Assembly (NCBI GenBank): GCA_002695185.1
Contig: NZOF01000173.1
Span: forward strand, 1 to 27,005
Source of the DNA: Erythrobacter sp.
GTDB taxonomy: Bacteria; Pseudomonadota; Alphaproteobacteria; Sphingomonadales; Sphingomonadaceae
Direction of reading: 5' to 3'
Length of the DNA stretch: 27,005 nt
The notes below the pieces were generated by a model, which was given only the letters and a program-made list of their open reading frames with translations, made no database searches and was not told the DNA's origin. This document shows positions 16,824 to 24,605 of the stretch, piece after piece. Made by a program: the position numbers and the translations under genes. Position 1 is the stretch's first letter. Every line of letters starts with the position of its first letter.

Positions 16824-19331
16824 TCAGAGGGCACGCAGTATTTGAGCTGGTTTGCTGCGTAAGAGCGGGATTGAGCCGCCGACCGCAAACGCAAGCACCA
16901 CAGCAAGACCAAGGCCGAGTACCGCAAAGACCTGCCCCCAATCGGGCAACCAGTCGAACTCGAAGAGCTGCGTTACGACCAGCCAGGCGGTCACCGTTCC
17001 AAGCCCCAGCGCAACCAAGGCCAATGCACCTGCAAGCAGTGCATACTCTGCCAGTTGCATGGCCAGGACCTGCCTCCTGTCGGCGCCCAAAACGCGCAGA
17101 ACCACGGTGTCGTAAGTGCGTGAGGCGCGGGCAGCTGCAATGGCGCCTAATAGCACGGCGAGACCCGCGAGCACCGCGACGCTAGCCGCCGCCAGGGTAG
17201 CGATACCGACCTGCTCGAGGATTGTGCGGGCCTGCTGGAGTACACCTCCTACCTCGATTACTGAGGTAGAGGGAAATTCCCGCACGAGGTCCTGCAGGAG
17301 CGGACCGGTTGGAGTTCCGTCAGAAAGCTCGATAGTGGCTGCAAGATTGTGCGGCGTACCCCGCAAAGCATTGGGGCTCAGCACGAAGACATAATTAAAA
17401 CCCAGACTCTCCCAATCGATGCTACGCATATTGGCGATACGTGTTTCTATTTCCGCCCCCAAGACGCCGAAGGTCAGCTTGTCGCCGATCTTCAATCCAG
17501 CAGCTTCGGCGAAATCCCTGTCGACAGAGACGAGGGGCTCGCCAGTATACATCGGCCCCCACCAGGAACCTTCGGTGATTTCATTCCCGTCGGGAACCTC
17601 GTCCGCATAGGTGAGGCCACGTTCTCCGCGGAGAGCCCAAGCGCCGTCGGGAATCTCGTCAAGATCAGAGGTGCGGGTCATCGCGCCATCGGATCCAAAG
17701 GCGAGCACCGCGCCGCGAAGCGCTGGCACTGCGCGTACGCTAGCCCCGCTATCTGTCCTTCCTACCAAATCGCGGAAATTTGCTTCGCGGTCACGGGGAA
17801 CATCCAGCACGAAATAGTCGGGCGCTCGCTCGGGAACGCGGCTCTGAATGTTGCCGTCAATAGAACTCTGGATCGCGGCCAACAAAACGAAGGCCGCAAG
17901 GCCAAAACCCAAGGCAGTCACCAGCGAGCCAGTGCTCGAACCGGGTCGGTGGATGTTCGCCAGGGCAGCTCGCGCGATTGGGCTGCTCGGACGAGGCAGA
18001 GCGGCTGCGCCTTTGCGGATGAGCCATCCCAGGAGAGCAAGCAGACCGAGCACGATCGCCGCGCCCAACAGAAACCCACCGGCAAGTAGGGGTCTGCTTG
18101 AGGTAAGCAGAGCCAAGGCCACGATGGTAGCCAGCCCTCCGACCACCACGATCAGGACGGATCGGTCGCGGGCGAGTGGAGCTACCCGGGCACGCATCAA
18201 GGCCATCGCTGGAAAATGCCGCGCCCGCATCAAAGGGGGTGCGGCGAATACCAGCGCGACTAAAAAGCCATAGGCTGCTGCGAGCATTAGCGCCCCTACG
18301 TCGATCACCAGTCCGGCATTTACTGGCAACAACCCTTCAAGCGCTCGGGCGAGCAGGGGCACCACCGCTACACCGACGACAAGCCCGGCAAGGCTGCCCA
18401 CCGCCGAGGCGGCGAAAATTTGGAGAGCATAGATCCGCGCGATGTCCCGGCTATCGGCACCGAGAACCTTCAGCGTAGCAATGGATTGCCGCCGTGCATC
18501 GAGATAGGACGTCACGCCGCCCCCGATGCCTATACCAGCGATGACCAGAGCGGCCAGGCCCACAAGCGTGAGAAATTCGCTCATCCGCTCGATAAAGCGG
18601 TCCGTACCCGGCGCGCCATTCTCGGCAGTATCGATGTCGAAGCCGGCGTCAGGAAAACGATCTTCCAAGTCATTTTCGATGGCTTCTAGATCACCGCCTT
18701 CCGAGAGAGCGACACGGGTTTTGCTCTGGTACATAGCCCCAGGCTCGAGAAGGCCTGCGCGGAGGGGAAGGTCTTCGGCGACGATAATCGTGGGGCCGAG
18801 CTGAAACCCTTCGCCAAGTCGGTCGGGCTCGTCGTCGATAATGCCTGCCGCCGTCAGGGTTTGCGTACCGACGACGAAAGTATCGCCAGGTCCGACACCC
18901 AGTCTGTCGGCCGCGCCGGACGCGAGGTACGCCTGATTGCGGGTAGGAGCGCTGGCCTGGCCCTGATCTTTCAGCACAAGCGTGCCATAGAGTGGGTAGG
19001 AGTCATCTACCGCTTTAAGTTCGATTGGTGCGGCTAGGTCGCCCTTGCGCGCCATAGCTTGCATCCGGGTTCCGGCGGATACGGTGCCGAGCTCTTCCAA
19101 AGCGGCGCGTTCGTCGGAAGTGAGCGACCGTTGCCAGAGTTCGATCTGGAGATCCCCACCCAGAAACGTCTGCCCATTGGCCTCCAACTCACCTTCGATT
19201 GCGGCAGTAAGAGACCCGATCGCAGCCAGTGCTGCGGTGCCAAGGAAAATGCACACCAGCAAGAGACGTAGCCCCTTGAAACGCGCATTGAGATCGCGCC
19301 GGGCGATCTTCCATGCGGTGGCCCAACTCAT
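16824..19331 (-). CDS. ybbP: ABC exporter permease, YbbP/FtsX type
   Basis: This 835-residue permease has the layout of E. coli YbbP: an N-terminal membrane helix (about 20-45), a large periplasmic domain with ANGQTFLGGDLQIELWQRSL, then helices from about 245 to 485 in FtsX-like blocks. A second periplasmic domain (about 490-720) and three final helices ending in IPLLRSKPAQILRAL complete it. It pairs with the ATPase encoded directly upstream; its ATG overlaps that gene's TGA (ATGA). Exporters of this type act on lipids, lipoproteins or peptides at the inner membrane, but the YbbAP substrate is not firmly known. Location beside a tesA-like gene repeats the E. coli ybbA-ybbP/tesA arrangement. 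Confidence 0.92.
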   Translation of the reverse strand: MSWATAWKIARRDLNARFKGLRLLLVCIFLGTAALAAIGSLTAAIEGELEANGQTFLGGDLQIELWQRSLTSDERAALEELGTVSAGTRMQAMARKGDLAAPIELKAVDDSYPLYGTLVLKDQGQASAPTRNQAYLASGAADRLGVGPGDTFVVGTQTLTAAGIIDDEPDRLGEGFQLGPTIIVAEDLPLRAGLLEPGAMYQSKTRVALSEGGDLEAIENDLEDRFPDAGFDIDTAENGAPGTDRFIERMSEFLTLVGLAALVIAGIGIGGGVTSYLDARRQSIATLKVLGADSRDIARIYALQIFAASAVGSLAGLVVGVAVVPLLARALEGLLPVNAGLVIDVGALMLAAAYGFLVALVFAAPPLMRARHFPAMALMRARVAPLARDRSVLIVVVGGLATIVALALLTSSRPLLAGGFLLGAAIVLGLLALLGWLIRKGAAALPRPSSPIARAALANIHRPGSSTGSLVTALGFGLAAFVLLAAIQSSIDGNIQSRVPERAPDYFVLDVPRDREANFRDLVGRTDSGASVRAVPALRGAVLAFGSDGAMTRTSDLDEIPDGAWALRGERGLTYADEVPDGNEITEGSWWGPMYTGEPLVSVDRDFAEAAGLKIGDKLTFGVLGAEIETRIANMRSIDWESLGFNYVFVLSPNALRGTPHNLAATIELSDGTPTGPLLQDLVREFPSTSVIEVGGVLQQARTILEQVGIATLAAASVAVLAGLAVLLGAIAAARASRTYDTVVLRVLGADRRQVLAMQLAEYALLAGALALVALGLGTVTAWLVVTQLFEFDWLPDWGQVFAVLGLGLAVVLAFAVGGSIPLLRSKPAQILRAL

Positions 19332-20017
19332 GCTGCCGTATCGCTTGCAATCTTGCCGTCACCGAGGGTCAGGACCCGGCCGCAATGTTCAGCCAGTTCG
19401 GGATCGTGAGTGATCACTAACAGGGTGGCTCCAGTCTCCAAGCGTCGCCGAAACAGGAGGTCGACAACTTCATGGCCGGTCGCCGCATCGAGATTGCCAG
19501 TAGGCTCGTCGGCAAAAATGAGAGCGGGCCGCGGGGCTATGGCGCGGGCAATCGCGACGCGCTGCTGCTCGCCGCCCGATAGCTGCTGGGGATAGTGGTC
19601 CAGACGATGGCCAAGGCCGACCGCATCGAGTTCGGCACGTGCTCGTACTTCCGCGTCTTTATCGCCAGCAAGCTCCATCGGTGTTGCGACATTTTCCAAT
19701 GCCGTCATTGTGGGTAAAAGATGGAAAGCCTGCAGCACGATGCCGATGCGACCGCGGCGAGCGCGGGCAAGTTCGTCTTCCCCCATAGCGGCGAAATCCT
19801 GGCCCGCGACCAGGAGTGTCCCCGAAGTTGCGCGCTCCAGCCCGGATAGCACAGCCATGAGCGAGCTCTTGCCCGATCCTGAAGGACCAAGAAGGGCCAC
19901 CGTCTCTCCGGCACCCACCGTCAGGTCCAGACCCTTTAGAATTTCTACCGGCGCTGCTGTGGAGCCGAGGGTGAGGCGCAGGTCACGGGCGCAAATCGCA
20001 TCTTGAGAAGTCGTCAC
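19328..20017 (-). CDS. ybbA: ABC transporter ATP-binding protein, YbbA type
   Basis: This is the ATPase partner of the YbbP-like permease and belongs to the LolD/MacB-like class. From GTG 20017 it is 229 residues: Walker A GPSGSGKSS (44-52), Q-loop VLQAFHLLPTM, signature LSGGEQQRVAIARA, Walker B ALIFADEPTGNLD, and switch His in VITHDPEL. The frame is open upstream to a TTG at 20077, but that start would overlap the divergent tesA-like gene and add 20 residues absent from the family. MTTSQDAICARDLRL is therefore preferred, although its ribosome site is weak. It overlaps the permease by 4 bases, so translation is coupled. The tesA-like gene starts 47 bases away in the other direction. Confidence 0.92.
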   Translation of the reverse strand: MTTSQDAICARDLRLTLGSTAAPVEILKGLDLTVGAGETVALLGPSGSGKSSLMAVLSGLERATSGTLLVAGQDFAAMGEDELARARRGRIGIVLQAFHLLPTMTALENVATPMELAGDKDAEVRARAELDAVGLGHRLDHYPQQLSGGEQQRVAIARAIAPRPALIFADEPTGNLDAATGHEVVDLLFRRRLETGATLLVITHDPELAEHCGRVLTLGDGKIASDTAA

Positions 20018-20064
20018 CCGGCTGCGATGGCAGAAGGCCACTGCCCGCACAAGGAACTCCGCCG

Positions 20065-20763
20065 ATGCGCCCTGCAAGTTTGTCGATCGTCCTATCCGCT
20101 TTCACATTGGTTGCCTGCTCGAACGAAGTCGAAGAGCAACCCTCGACCGAGCAGACAAGCGAGGACGTAGCGCCTCAAGACATCATAGTTCAGGGTGATG
20201 AGCGCCGTATTCTCGCATTCGGTGACAGCTTGTTCGCCGGCTACAATCTTGCCGAGCATCAAGGCTATCCAGAACGGCTCGAGCGCGCCCTGCGCAAAGA
20301 AGGTGTGAACGCGCGTGTGATTGATGCTGGGGTGTCCGGTGATACCAGTGCCGCGGGTAGGCAGAGACTGGCATTCGTGCTCGATCAGCAAGCGGAAAAG
20401 CCGGATCTCGTTATGCTGGAACTGGGCGGCAACGACATGCTCCGCGGCATAGATCCGGCGGACACACGCGCCAATTTCGAGGCGATGCTTGAGGAATTGC
20501 AAAGCCGAGACATCCCCGTCCTGTTGATGGGTATGCGCGCTCCGCCCAATTACGGACCGGATTATCAGCAGCGTTTCGATGCGATCTATGGAGAGCTGGC
20601 AGCCGATTACGATGCAGAGCTGGTGCCGTTCTGGCTCGAGAGTATCTACGAGGAACCATCACTCTTCCAGTCGGACCGCATTCATCCGACTGAGAAGGGC
20701 GTCGACATGTTGGTAGCTGACACGGTCGACGATGTAAAAACCGCGCTTCCGGTCGAGAATTAA
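20065..20763 (+). CDS. tesA: TesA-like GDSL/SGNH arylesterase, predicted lipoprotein
   Basis: This 232-residue SGNH hydrolase corresponds to E. coli TesA (thioesterase I / lysophospholipase / arylesterase). The four family blocks are complete: FGDSL with nucleophile Ser55, GVSGDTSAAG with Gly92, GGND with Asn123, and DRIHP with Asp204 and His207. Unlike the plain secreted E. coli enzyme, this one has a lipobox, LVACS, with lipid Cys18, then an acidic linker of about 30 residues. It should therefore be anchored in the periplasm. AAGGA lies about 9 bases before ATG 20065. It is divergent from ybbAP and ends tail-to-tail with recF, sharing four bases. Confidence 0.94.
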   Translation: MRPASLSIVLSAFTLVACSNEVEEQPSTEQTSEDVAPQDIIVQGDERRILAFGDSLFAGYNLAEHQGYPERLERALRKEGVNARVIDAGVSGDTSAAGRQRLAFVLDQQAEKPDLVMLELGGNDMLRGIDPADTRANFEAMLEELQSRDIPVLLMGMRAPPNYGPDYQQRFDAIYGELAADYDAELVPFWLESIYEEPSLFQSDRIHPTEKGVDMLVADTVDDVKTALPVEN

Positions 20764-21842
20764 AGGCGGTCGACCTGACCGCCCGTGACCCGCCAGACAG
20801 CGGCGCGGTCCGCGATGCTATCGAACGGTGCAATTTCCGTTCCGGTCATCCAGACCTGCGCGCCGCTGGCCTCTAGCTGGTCGAACAAGGCAGCACGGCG
20901 CAGTGGATCGAGATGGGCAGCGACTTCATCGAGCAGCAACAGGCCGGTGCGTCCTTGAGCAGCCAAGGCAGCATGAGCCAGGGTAATGGCGACGAGCATG
21001 GCCTTCTGCTCGCCCGTCGAGCTTTGCGCCGCGGCGACCCGTTTGGCTGCATGTACGACTTCCAGCTCGTCACGATGCGGCCCAACCAGCGTTCGCTGCG
21101 CAGAACGATCGCGCTGGCGGCCATCGAATAACGCCTGAGACAAGGCCTCGGCATTGTCTGCTCCTCCAGGAGCATAGGTCAGGGCGGGGCGCGCGAAGGG
21201 CTCGCTCGGCATATGAGCGATGCGAGCCATAAGTGTTTCCACCAGAGCTGCACGTCCGGCGATCAAGCGCCCACCATGTTCGACCATCTGGGCTTCGATC
21301 GCATCGAGCCAAGCGCTTTCAGGCGGACGGTCGTCCGATAGTAAGCGGTTGCGTTCGCGCAGCGCCCCTTCGTAACGCGCAGCATGAACGGCATGTGCAG
21401 GGTCTAGAGCCAACGCCATCCGATCCACGAAGCGCCTTCTATCGGCAGCAGGGCCGGTAAAGAGCCCGTCCATTGCTGGAGTAAGCCAAGTTAGTGCAAG
21501 CCACTCGCCAAGCGCGGTTGCAGTCGCTTCGGCGCCATTAATTCGCACCTTCCGGCGCCCAGGTTGCTGACTCTCAGAATAGGTGGCGAGGCGAACAGGA
21601 TCGCTGTCATTGAGAGCCGAAAGGCTCGCCCCGACGCCGAAACCATCGGTGGAATTATGCTGCACTATTTCTGCCAGCGGAGCGCGGCGCAAACCTCTGC
21701 CCGGCGATAGCAGTGAGATAGCCTCTAGAACATTAGTCTTACCGGCGCCATTTTCGCCCACAAGCAGGTTGAACCGTGCGGTGCCTGTCAGTTCAGTGGC
21801 CGAATGATTACGGAAATGAGTGAGGGAGATCCGGTCCAGCAT
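20760..21842 (-). CDS. recF: DNA replication and repair protein RecF
   Basis: RecF is an SMC-like ATPase that loads RecA at gaps with RecO and RecR. The 360-residue protein begins MLDRISLTHFRNHS, with Walker A GENGAGKT (29-36). It has the RecF pattern LEAISLLSPGRGLR and LTWLTPAMDGLFTGPAADRRRFVDR, then the signature STGEQKAMLVAITLAHA and Walker B LLLLDEVAAHLD. ATG 21842 is the family start; an upstream in-frame start at 21878 has no support. The gene is not next to dnaA or dnaN here, as is common in alphaproteobacteria. It overlaps the tesA-like gene by 4 bases at a shared TTAA. Confidence 0.97.
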   Translation of the reverse strand: MLDRISLTHFRNHSATELTGTARFNLLVGENGAGKTNVLEAISLLSPGRGLRRAPLAEIVQHNSTDGFGVGASLSALNDSDPVRLATYSESQQPGRRKVRINGAEATATALGEWLALTWLTPAMDGLFTGPAADRRRFVDRMALALDPAHAVHAARYEGALRERNRLLSDDRPPESAWLDAIEAQMVEHGGRLIAGRAALVETLMARIAHMPSEPFARPALTYAPGGADNAEALSQALFDGRQRDRSAQRTLVGPHRDELEVVHAAKRVAAAQSSTGEQKAMLVAITLAHAALAAQGRTGLLLLDEVAAHLDPLRRAALFDQLEASGAQVWMTGTEIAPFDSIADRAAVWRVTGGQVDRL

Positions 21843-21994
21843 GGGCGGATTAGGCCGTAACGCGCAGCCTCGTCCCAAGCCAGCTTAAACGCAGATCTAA
21901 CTGTTGGGGAATTTCACCAATCTTTCGGATTGATGAACAGATCAAGTTCGCGTGGTTAAGATAGAAATGGCTCAATTCCGCCATTCTTCGAGTT

Positions 21995-22010
21995 TGGCAC
22001 ACCCGTTGCA
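21995..22010 (+). promoter_or_regulatory. sigma-54 (RpoN) -24/-12 promoter
   Basis: TGGCAC (21995-22000), five bases, then TTGCA (22006-22010) matches the RpoN consensus TGGCACG-N4-TTGCW at all positions but one, with correct GG-to-GC spacing. Transcription would begin near 22021, about 50 bases before the first micropeptide gene. Sigma-54 control fits a PspC-containing unit, because the E. coli psp operon also uses sigma-54 with the activator PspF. An enhancer site should lie upstream in 21843-21990. I see only short dyads there (TTGG-N9-CCAA near 21904 and CAATC-N5-GATTG near 21919) and cannot assign them. Confidence 0.75.
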
Positions 22011-22071
22011 ATCAATTTGGTGTCAGCCGGATGGTCCGGTGACAAGCCAAAGTTCAAGGGAAAAACAAACA

Positions 22072-22191
22072 ATGTTCAACATCGACTTCGCCAACAACAA
22101 GGCAATCGCAGCAGTCTTCGCTTTCGGCGCTTCGGCCATGATGATGGCTTACGCAATCATCCCCGCCAGCCCCTCCGGTCTGCTCGTCTGA
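22072..22191 (+). CDS. 39-residue membrane micropeptide, copy 1
   Basis: A short gene encodes 39 residues: MFNIDFANNKAIA, then a hydrophobic helix rich in Ala and Met (about 12-30), then IIPASPSGLLV. AAGGGA lies about 11 bases before the ATG. It is paralogous to the next gene: both are exactly 39 residues, begin MF(N/D)I, share an Ala-rich single membrane helix, and end YAI-hydrophobic-PASP-x-G-x-L-x. Conservation between two tandem copies argues that both are translated. I do not recognise the family. Position behind a sigma-54 promoter and before pspC suggests a membrane-stress role, perhaps PspB-like in placement but not in sequence. Confidence 0.75.
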   Translation: MFNIDFANNKAIAAVFAFGASAMMMAYAIIPASPSGLLV

Positions 22192-22227
22192 TCTGTTTCA
22201 ACTCGCTAAAAAAAGGAAATATCTAAA

Positions 22228-22347
22228 ATGTTCGACATCGAAAAATCCGGCGGAAAGCTCCTCGCAGCCGCGTTCTCTCTCGCTCTCTCCGCCGCCATGT
22301 TGGCCTATGCCATCGTCCCCGCCTCACCCAATGGAGTTCTCGCATGA
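22228..22347 (+). CDS. 39-residue membrane micropeptide, copy 2
   Basis: This second 39-residue gene starts MFDIEKSGGKLLAA, has one membrane helix (about 11-31), and ends with VPASPNGVLA. The ribosome site AAAAAAAGGAAAT precedes the ATG by about 10 bases and is strong. Its stop overlaps the pspC start at ATGA, so it is translationally coupled to pspC and belongs to the same operon. About half of its residues match copy 1, mainly at both ends, while the DNA has diverged. This points to an old duplication kept under selection. It is below the usual length cut-off for gene finders, so it is easily missed. Confidence 0.78.
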   Translation: MFDIEKSGGKLLAAAFSLALSAAMLAYAIVPASPNGVLA

Positions 22348-22565
22348 GCCAGCTGAAATTCCGCGATGAAGACAATGCAGTCACTCCGAGCAAGAAGTTT
22401 CGCCTCGATCGTCAGAACGGCAAACTAATGGGCGTCTGCGCCGGGATCGGCCGGTATTTCGGAGTGGATACGACGATGGTCCGCGTCGGTTTCGTACTTG
22501 GTACGCTGCTCGGCTTCGGAAGCTTCATCCTCATCTATCTCGGCATTGCACTGGTTGCCGACTAA
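22344..22565 (+). CDS. pspC: PspC domain protein (phage-shock type)
   Basis: This 73-residue protein is a compact PspC domain: FRLDRQNGKLMGVCAGIGRYFGVDTTMVRVGFVLGTLLGFGSFILIYLGIALVAD. KLMGVCAGIGRYF(G) followed by a V-D-x-x-x-V-R helix and one or two membrane segments is diagnostic. In enterobacteria PspC senses inner-membrane stress with PspB and frees PspF from PspA. No pspA, pspB or pspF is visible in this window, so partners must lie elsewhere or be replaced by the micropeptides. Its start overlaps the stop of micropeptide copy 2 by four bases. Confidence 0.92.
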   Translation: MSQLKFRDEDNAVTPSKKFRLDRQNGKLMGVCAGIGRYFGVDTTMVRVGFVLGTLLGFGSFILIYLGIALVAD

Positions 22566-22567
22566 AC

Positions 22568-22595
22568 TGGGACGCGGGGGAACGACCGCGTCCCA
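22568..22595. terminator. hairpin between pspC and the convergent SDR gene
   Basis: TGGGACGCGG (22568-22577), an eight-base loop, and CCGCGTCCCA (22586-22595) form a perfect 10-bp stem directly after the pspC stop and 2 bases from the SDR stop. There is no strong T run on either side, so it may terminate weakly or protect the 3' ends. Confidence 0.6.
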
Positions 22596-22597
22596 AT

Positions 22598-23380
22598 TCA
22601 CATGGCCGAGATACCGCCATCGAGCTTGAGCTCTGCGCCGGTCATGAACTTGCTCTCGTCACTGGCGAGATAGACCACGGCATTCGCGATATCGTCCGGC
22701 TCCCCAACTTTGCGGAGCGGTATTTGGCGGGCAAGCTTGTCCAGCAGTACTTTCTTGTCGAGGCTGTGCGCCTTGGCAGTACCGTCCAGGATCGGAGTGT
22801 CGACGAAGGTCGGGTGGACCGAGTTACACCGAATATCCATATTGTTCTTCGCGCAGTGCAAAGCGATCGACTTCGACAGCATCCAGACTGCCGCCTTGCT
22901 AGAGTTGTAGGCAGGCATGGTATCACTGGCGATAAGCCCGGCGATGCTGGAAATGTTCACGATCGAACCGGGCGCGTGATCGCGCATCAGCGGCAGGGCC
23001 TTCTGGCAGCCGTGAAAAATCGAATCCACATTGACTGCAAAGCAGCGCTTCCAATCATCGAATTCGCAATTCTCGATATTTCCGGCAACGCCGATGCCGG
23101 CGTTGTTGATGAGGACGTTCAATCCGCCAAGGTGTTCGCGTGCGGCTTCTACAGCAGCCTCCCACGCCTGCGGATCCGTCACATCGTGTTCGATCGAAAA
23201 AGCAGTCCCTTCGCCCAACTCCTTGTTTATGAGTTTGGCGCTTTCCGCTGCCCCATCACCATTGAGATCGGTGCAGAGTACACGCGAGCCTTCTTCGGCA
23301 AGTCTGCGGGCATGCGCGCGGCCGAGACCTTGGGCGGCACCTGTAACTAGCGCCAGCTTACCTTCGCAGCGACCCGCCAT
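22598..23380 (-). CDS. short-chain dehydrogenase/reductase
   Basis: This 260-residue classical SDR oxidises or reduces an alcohol/ketone with NAD(P). It has TGAAQGLG (13-20) for the cofactor, NNAG, a catalytic triad Ser145, Tyr158 and Lys162 (ISSIAG, YNSSK), and a C-terminal FMTGAELKLDGG. Asp at the end of the second strand (VLCTDLNGD) suggests NAD rather than NADP. It resembles the steroid/cyclic-alcohol dehydrogenase group common in sphingomonads, but the substrate is open. ATG 23380 is preferred because AGGAG lies 7 bases upstream; a GTG at 23386 would leave only one base. It is the last gene of the lemA transcript, 2 bases after the Nudix gene. Confidence 0.92.
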   Translation of the reverse strand: MAGRCEGKLALVTGAAQGLGRAHARRLAEEGSRVLCTDLNGDGAAESAKLINKELGEGTAFSIEHDVTDPQAWEAAVEAAREHLGGLNVLINNAGIGVAGNIENCEFDDWKRCFAVNVDSIFHGCQKALPLMRDHAPGSIVNISSIAGLIASDTMPAYNSSKAAVWMLSKSIALHCAKNNMDIRCNSVHPTFVDTPILDGTAKAHSLDKKVLLDKLARQIPLRKVGEPDDIANAVVYLASDESKFMTGAELKLDGGISAM

Positions 23381-23382
23381 AC

Positions 23383-23928
23383 TCACTCTCCTTCAATGAT
23401 TTCCTGTCCGAGCAGAAGGAGCATACGTACGTCCGTGCCGCAACCTTCACGGCGTTTGGAAGTCAGAAAAGCCGGCAGATCGGTTCTCGCCACCCGGTGT
23501 ACGGTGATATTTTCGCCTTCAACACCGCCACCCTCGTGGATTTTCGTCAGGCCCCGGGCGCGGACAAGAGTAAAATTTTCGCTGACCATGCCGGGCGAGG
23601 AGTAGAATTCACCCATGTTTTCCAAGCTGGCAGCGCGGTAACCGGTTTCTTCTTCCAGTTCCCGTCCTGCAGCGTCCAGCGCATCTTCATCTTCGCCACC
23701 GTCATCGTCGCCGATCAGCCCTGCAGGAAGCTCGATGCAATTACGCCCAAGCGGCACGCGATATTGTTCGACGAGCAGGACATGGTCGCCTTCATCTATC
23801 GCGAGAATGACAGCAGCACGAATGCCGCGGCTGCGCGAAACATATTCCCAGCGGCCGCGGGTCTTGGTAGTAATGTATTTACCCTGCCAGACGATCTCTT
23901 CTGGTTTGTCGTGATCGGTAGCGCCCAC
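23383..23928 (-). CDS. Nudix hydrolase, ADP-ribose pyrophosphatase-like
   Basis: This 181-residue protein resembles the ADP-ribose pyrophosphatase group, which cleaves ADP-ribose or similar nucleoside diphosphates. AAVILAIDEGDHVLLVEQYRVPLG and ELPAG precede a Nudix box around residues 70-97 whose catalytic core REL-E-EETGY (89-97) is intact. The first half of the box holds an acidic insertion (GDDDGGEDED), so the usual leading Gly is displaced. GEFYSSPGMVSE matches the substrate loop of the family. The start is GTG 23928, two bases after the TPM gene stop; there is no in-frame ATG nearby. Linkage with lemA/TPM genes is probably only transcriptional. Confidence 0.88.
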   Translation of the reverse strand: MGATDHDKPEEIVWQGKYITTKTRGRWEYVSRSRGIRAAVILAIDEGDHVLLVEQYRVPLGRNCIELPAGLIGDDDGGEDEDALDAAGRELEEETGYRAASLENMGEFYSSPGMVSENFTLVRARGLTKIHEGGGVEGENITVHRVARTDLPAFLTSKRREGCGTDVRMLLLLGQEIIEGE

Positions 23929-23930
23929 GG

Positions 23931-24605
23931 TTAGAGCTCGATAAGCCGGTCGGGCAATTCGTTCTCGTCATCATCTGCACGCGGGAAGTTTTCCGCTAGC
24001 ACCTTGCCGACATCTCTCACGCCTGCAGCGAGACCTTCGGCGAGGCGGCCGCGGCTGACTTCGGCCAGCATGTCTGCCATCGCCTCTCCCCAGATCTCAG
24101 CGTGGACCATCTCGGCAATAGGCTCATCCGCCACGATTTCGGCGCGATGCTCGCGCATGGAAAGATAAAGCAGGACGCCGGTGCGGCCGTGGGTTCGGCG
24201 TTCCGCCCCGACCTTGAAGTGTCGGACAGCGGCATCGCGGACGCGGTCGGCGGTAACGGGCCCGGGAATGAGCTTGAACTTGAGCGGTTGCCATAGCTGA
24301 AGCGCCAGCATTAGAAGGAATGTCACGAGACCGACAAGGAGAAGGACGGTGAGAACCTGACCCTGCGACCATTCGCTCGACCAGCCACCGGCGAAGCTGT
24401 CGACCACCGAAAGCACAGTTTCCGGTATCATCGCAAAGAGGCTCATCGCAGTGAAGCTTGCACCTACCGCCCACCATAGCGCGACATCGGTGTAACCGTC
24501 CGAGCGATCGGCAAGGACAGTCACGATCTCGCCACTGGTCGTCAACTCGGCTTGCGCGACAGAATCACTGACTATCGTGTGCTGTTTTTCATTCAGATAG
24601 CCCAT
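23931..24605 (-). CDS. TPM domain membrane protein, cytoplasmic/split type
   Basis: This 224-residue protein belongs to the TPM (YgcG-like) family but lacks a signal peptide. The first TPM half (SVAQAELTTSGEIVTVLADRSDGY, about 15-38) is cut from the second half (RRTHGRTGVLLYLSMREHRAEIVADEPIAEMV, about 136-167) by two membrane helices (about 41-65 and 84-106). Related proteins occur next to a secreted TPM protein and LemA. The function is unknown; some secreted TPM proteins have been linked to phosphatase activity or photosystem repair. Its ATG overlaps the previous stop (TAATG), and the Nudix gene starts 2 bases after its own stop. Confidence 0.87.
   Translation of the reverse strand: MGYLNEKQHTIVSDSVAQAELTTSGEIVTVLADRSDGYTDVALWWAVGASFTAMSLFAMIPETVLSVVDSFAGGWSSEWSQGQVLTVLLLVGLVTFLLMLALQLWQPLKFKLIPGPVTADRVRDAAVRHFKVGAERRTHGRTGVLLYLSMREHRAEIVADEPIAEMVHAEIWGEAMADMLAEVSRGRLAEGLAAGVRDVGKVLAENFPRADDDENELPDRLIEL

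Noticed and set aside
17349..18089. 246-residue plus-strand frame inside the permease gene
   Set aside because: It is a shadow of ybbP; the permease frame shows continuous membrane and periplasmic features.
20018..20077. TTG start for the ABC ATPase
   Set aside because: It would overlap the divergent tesA-like gene and add 20 residues not typical of the family.
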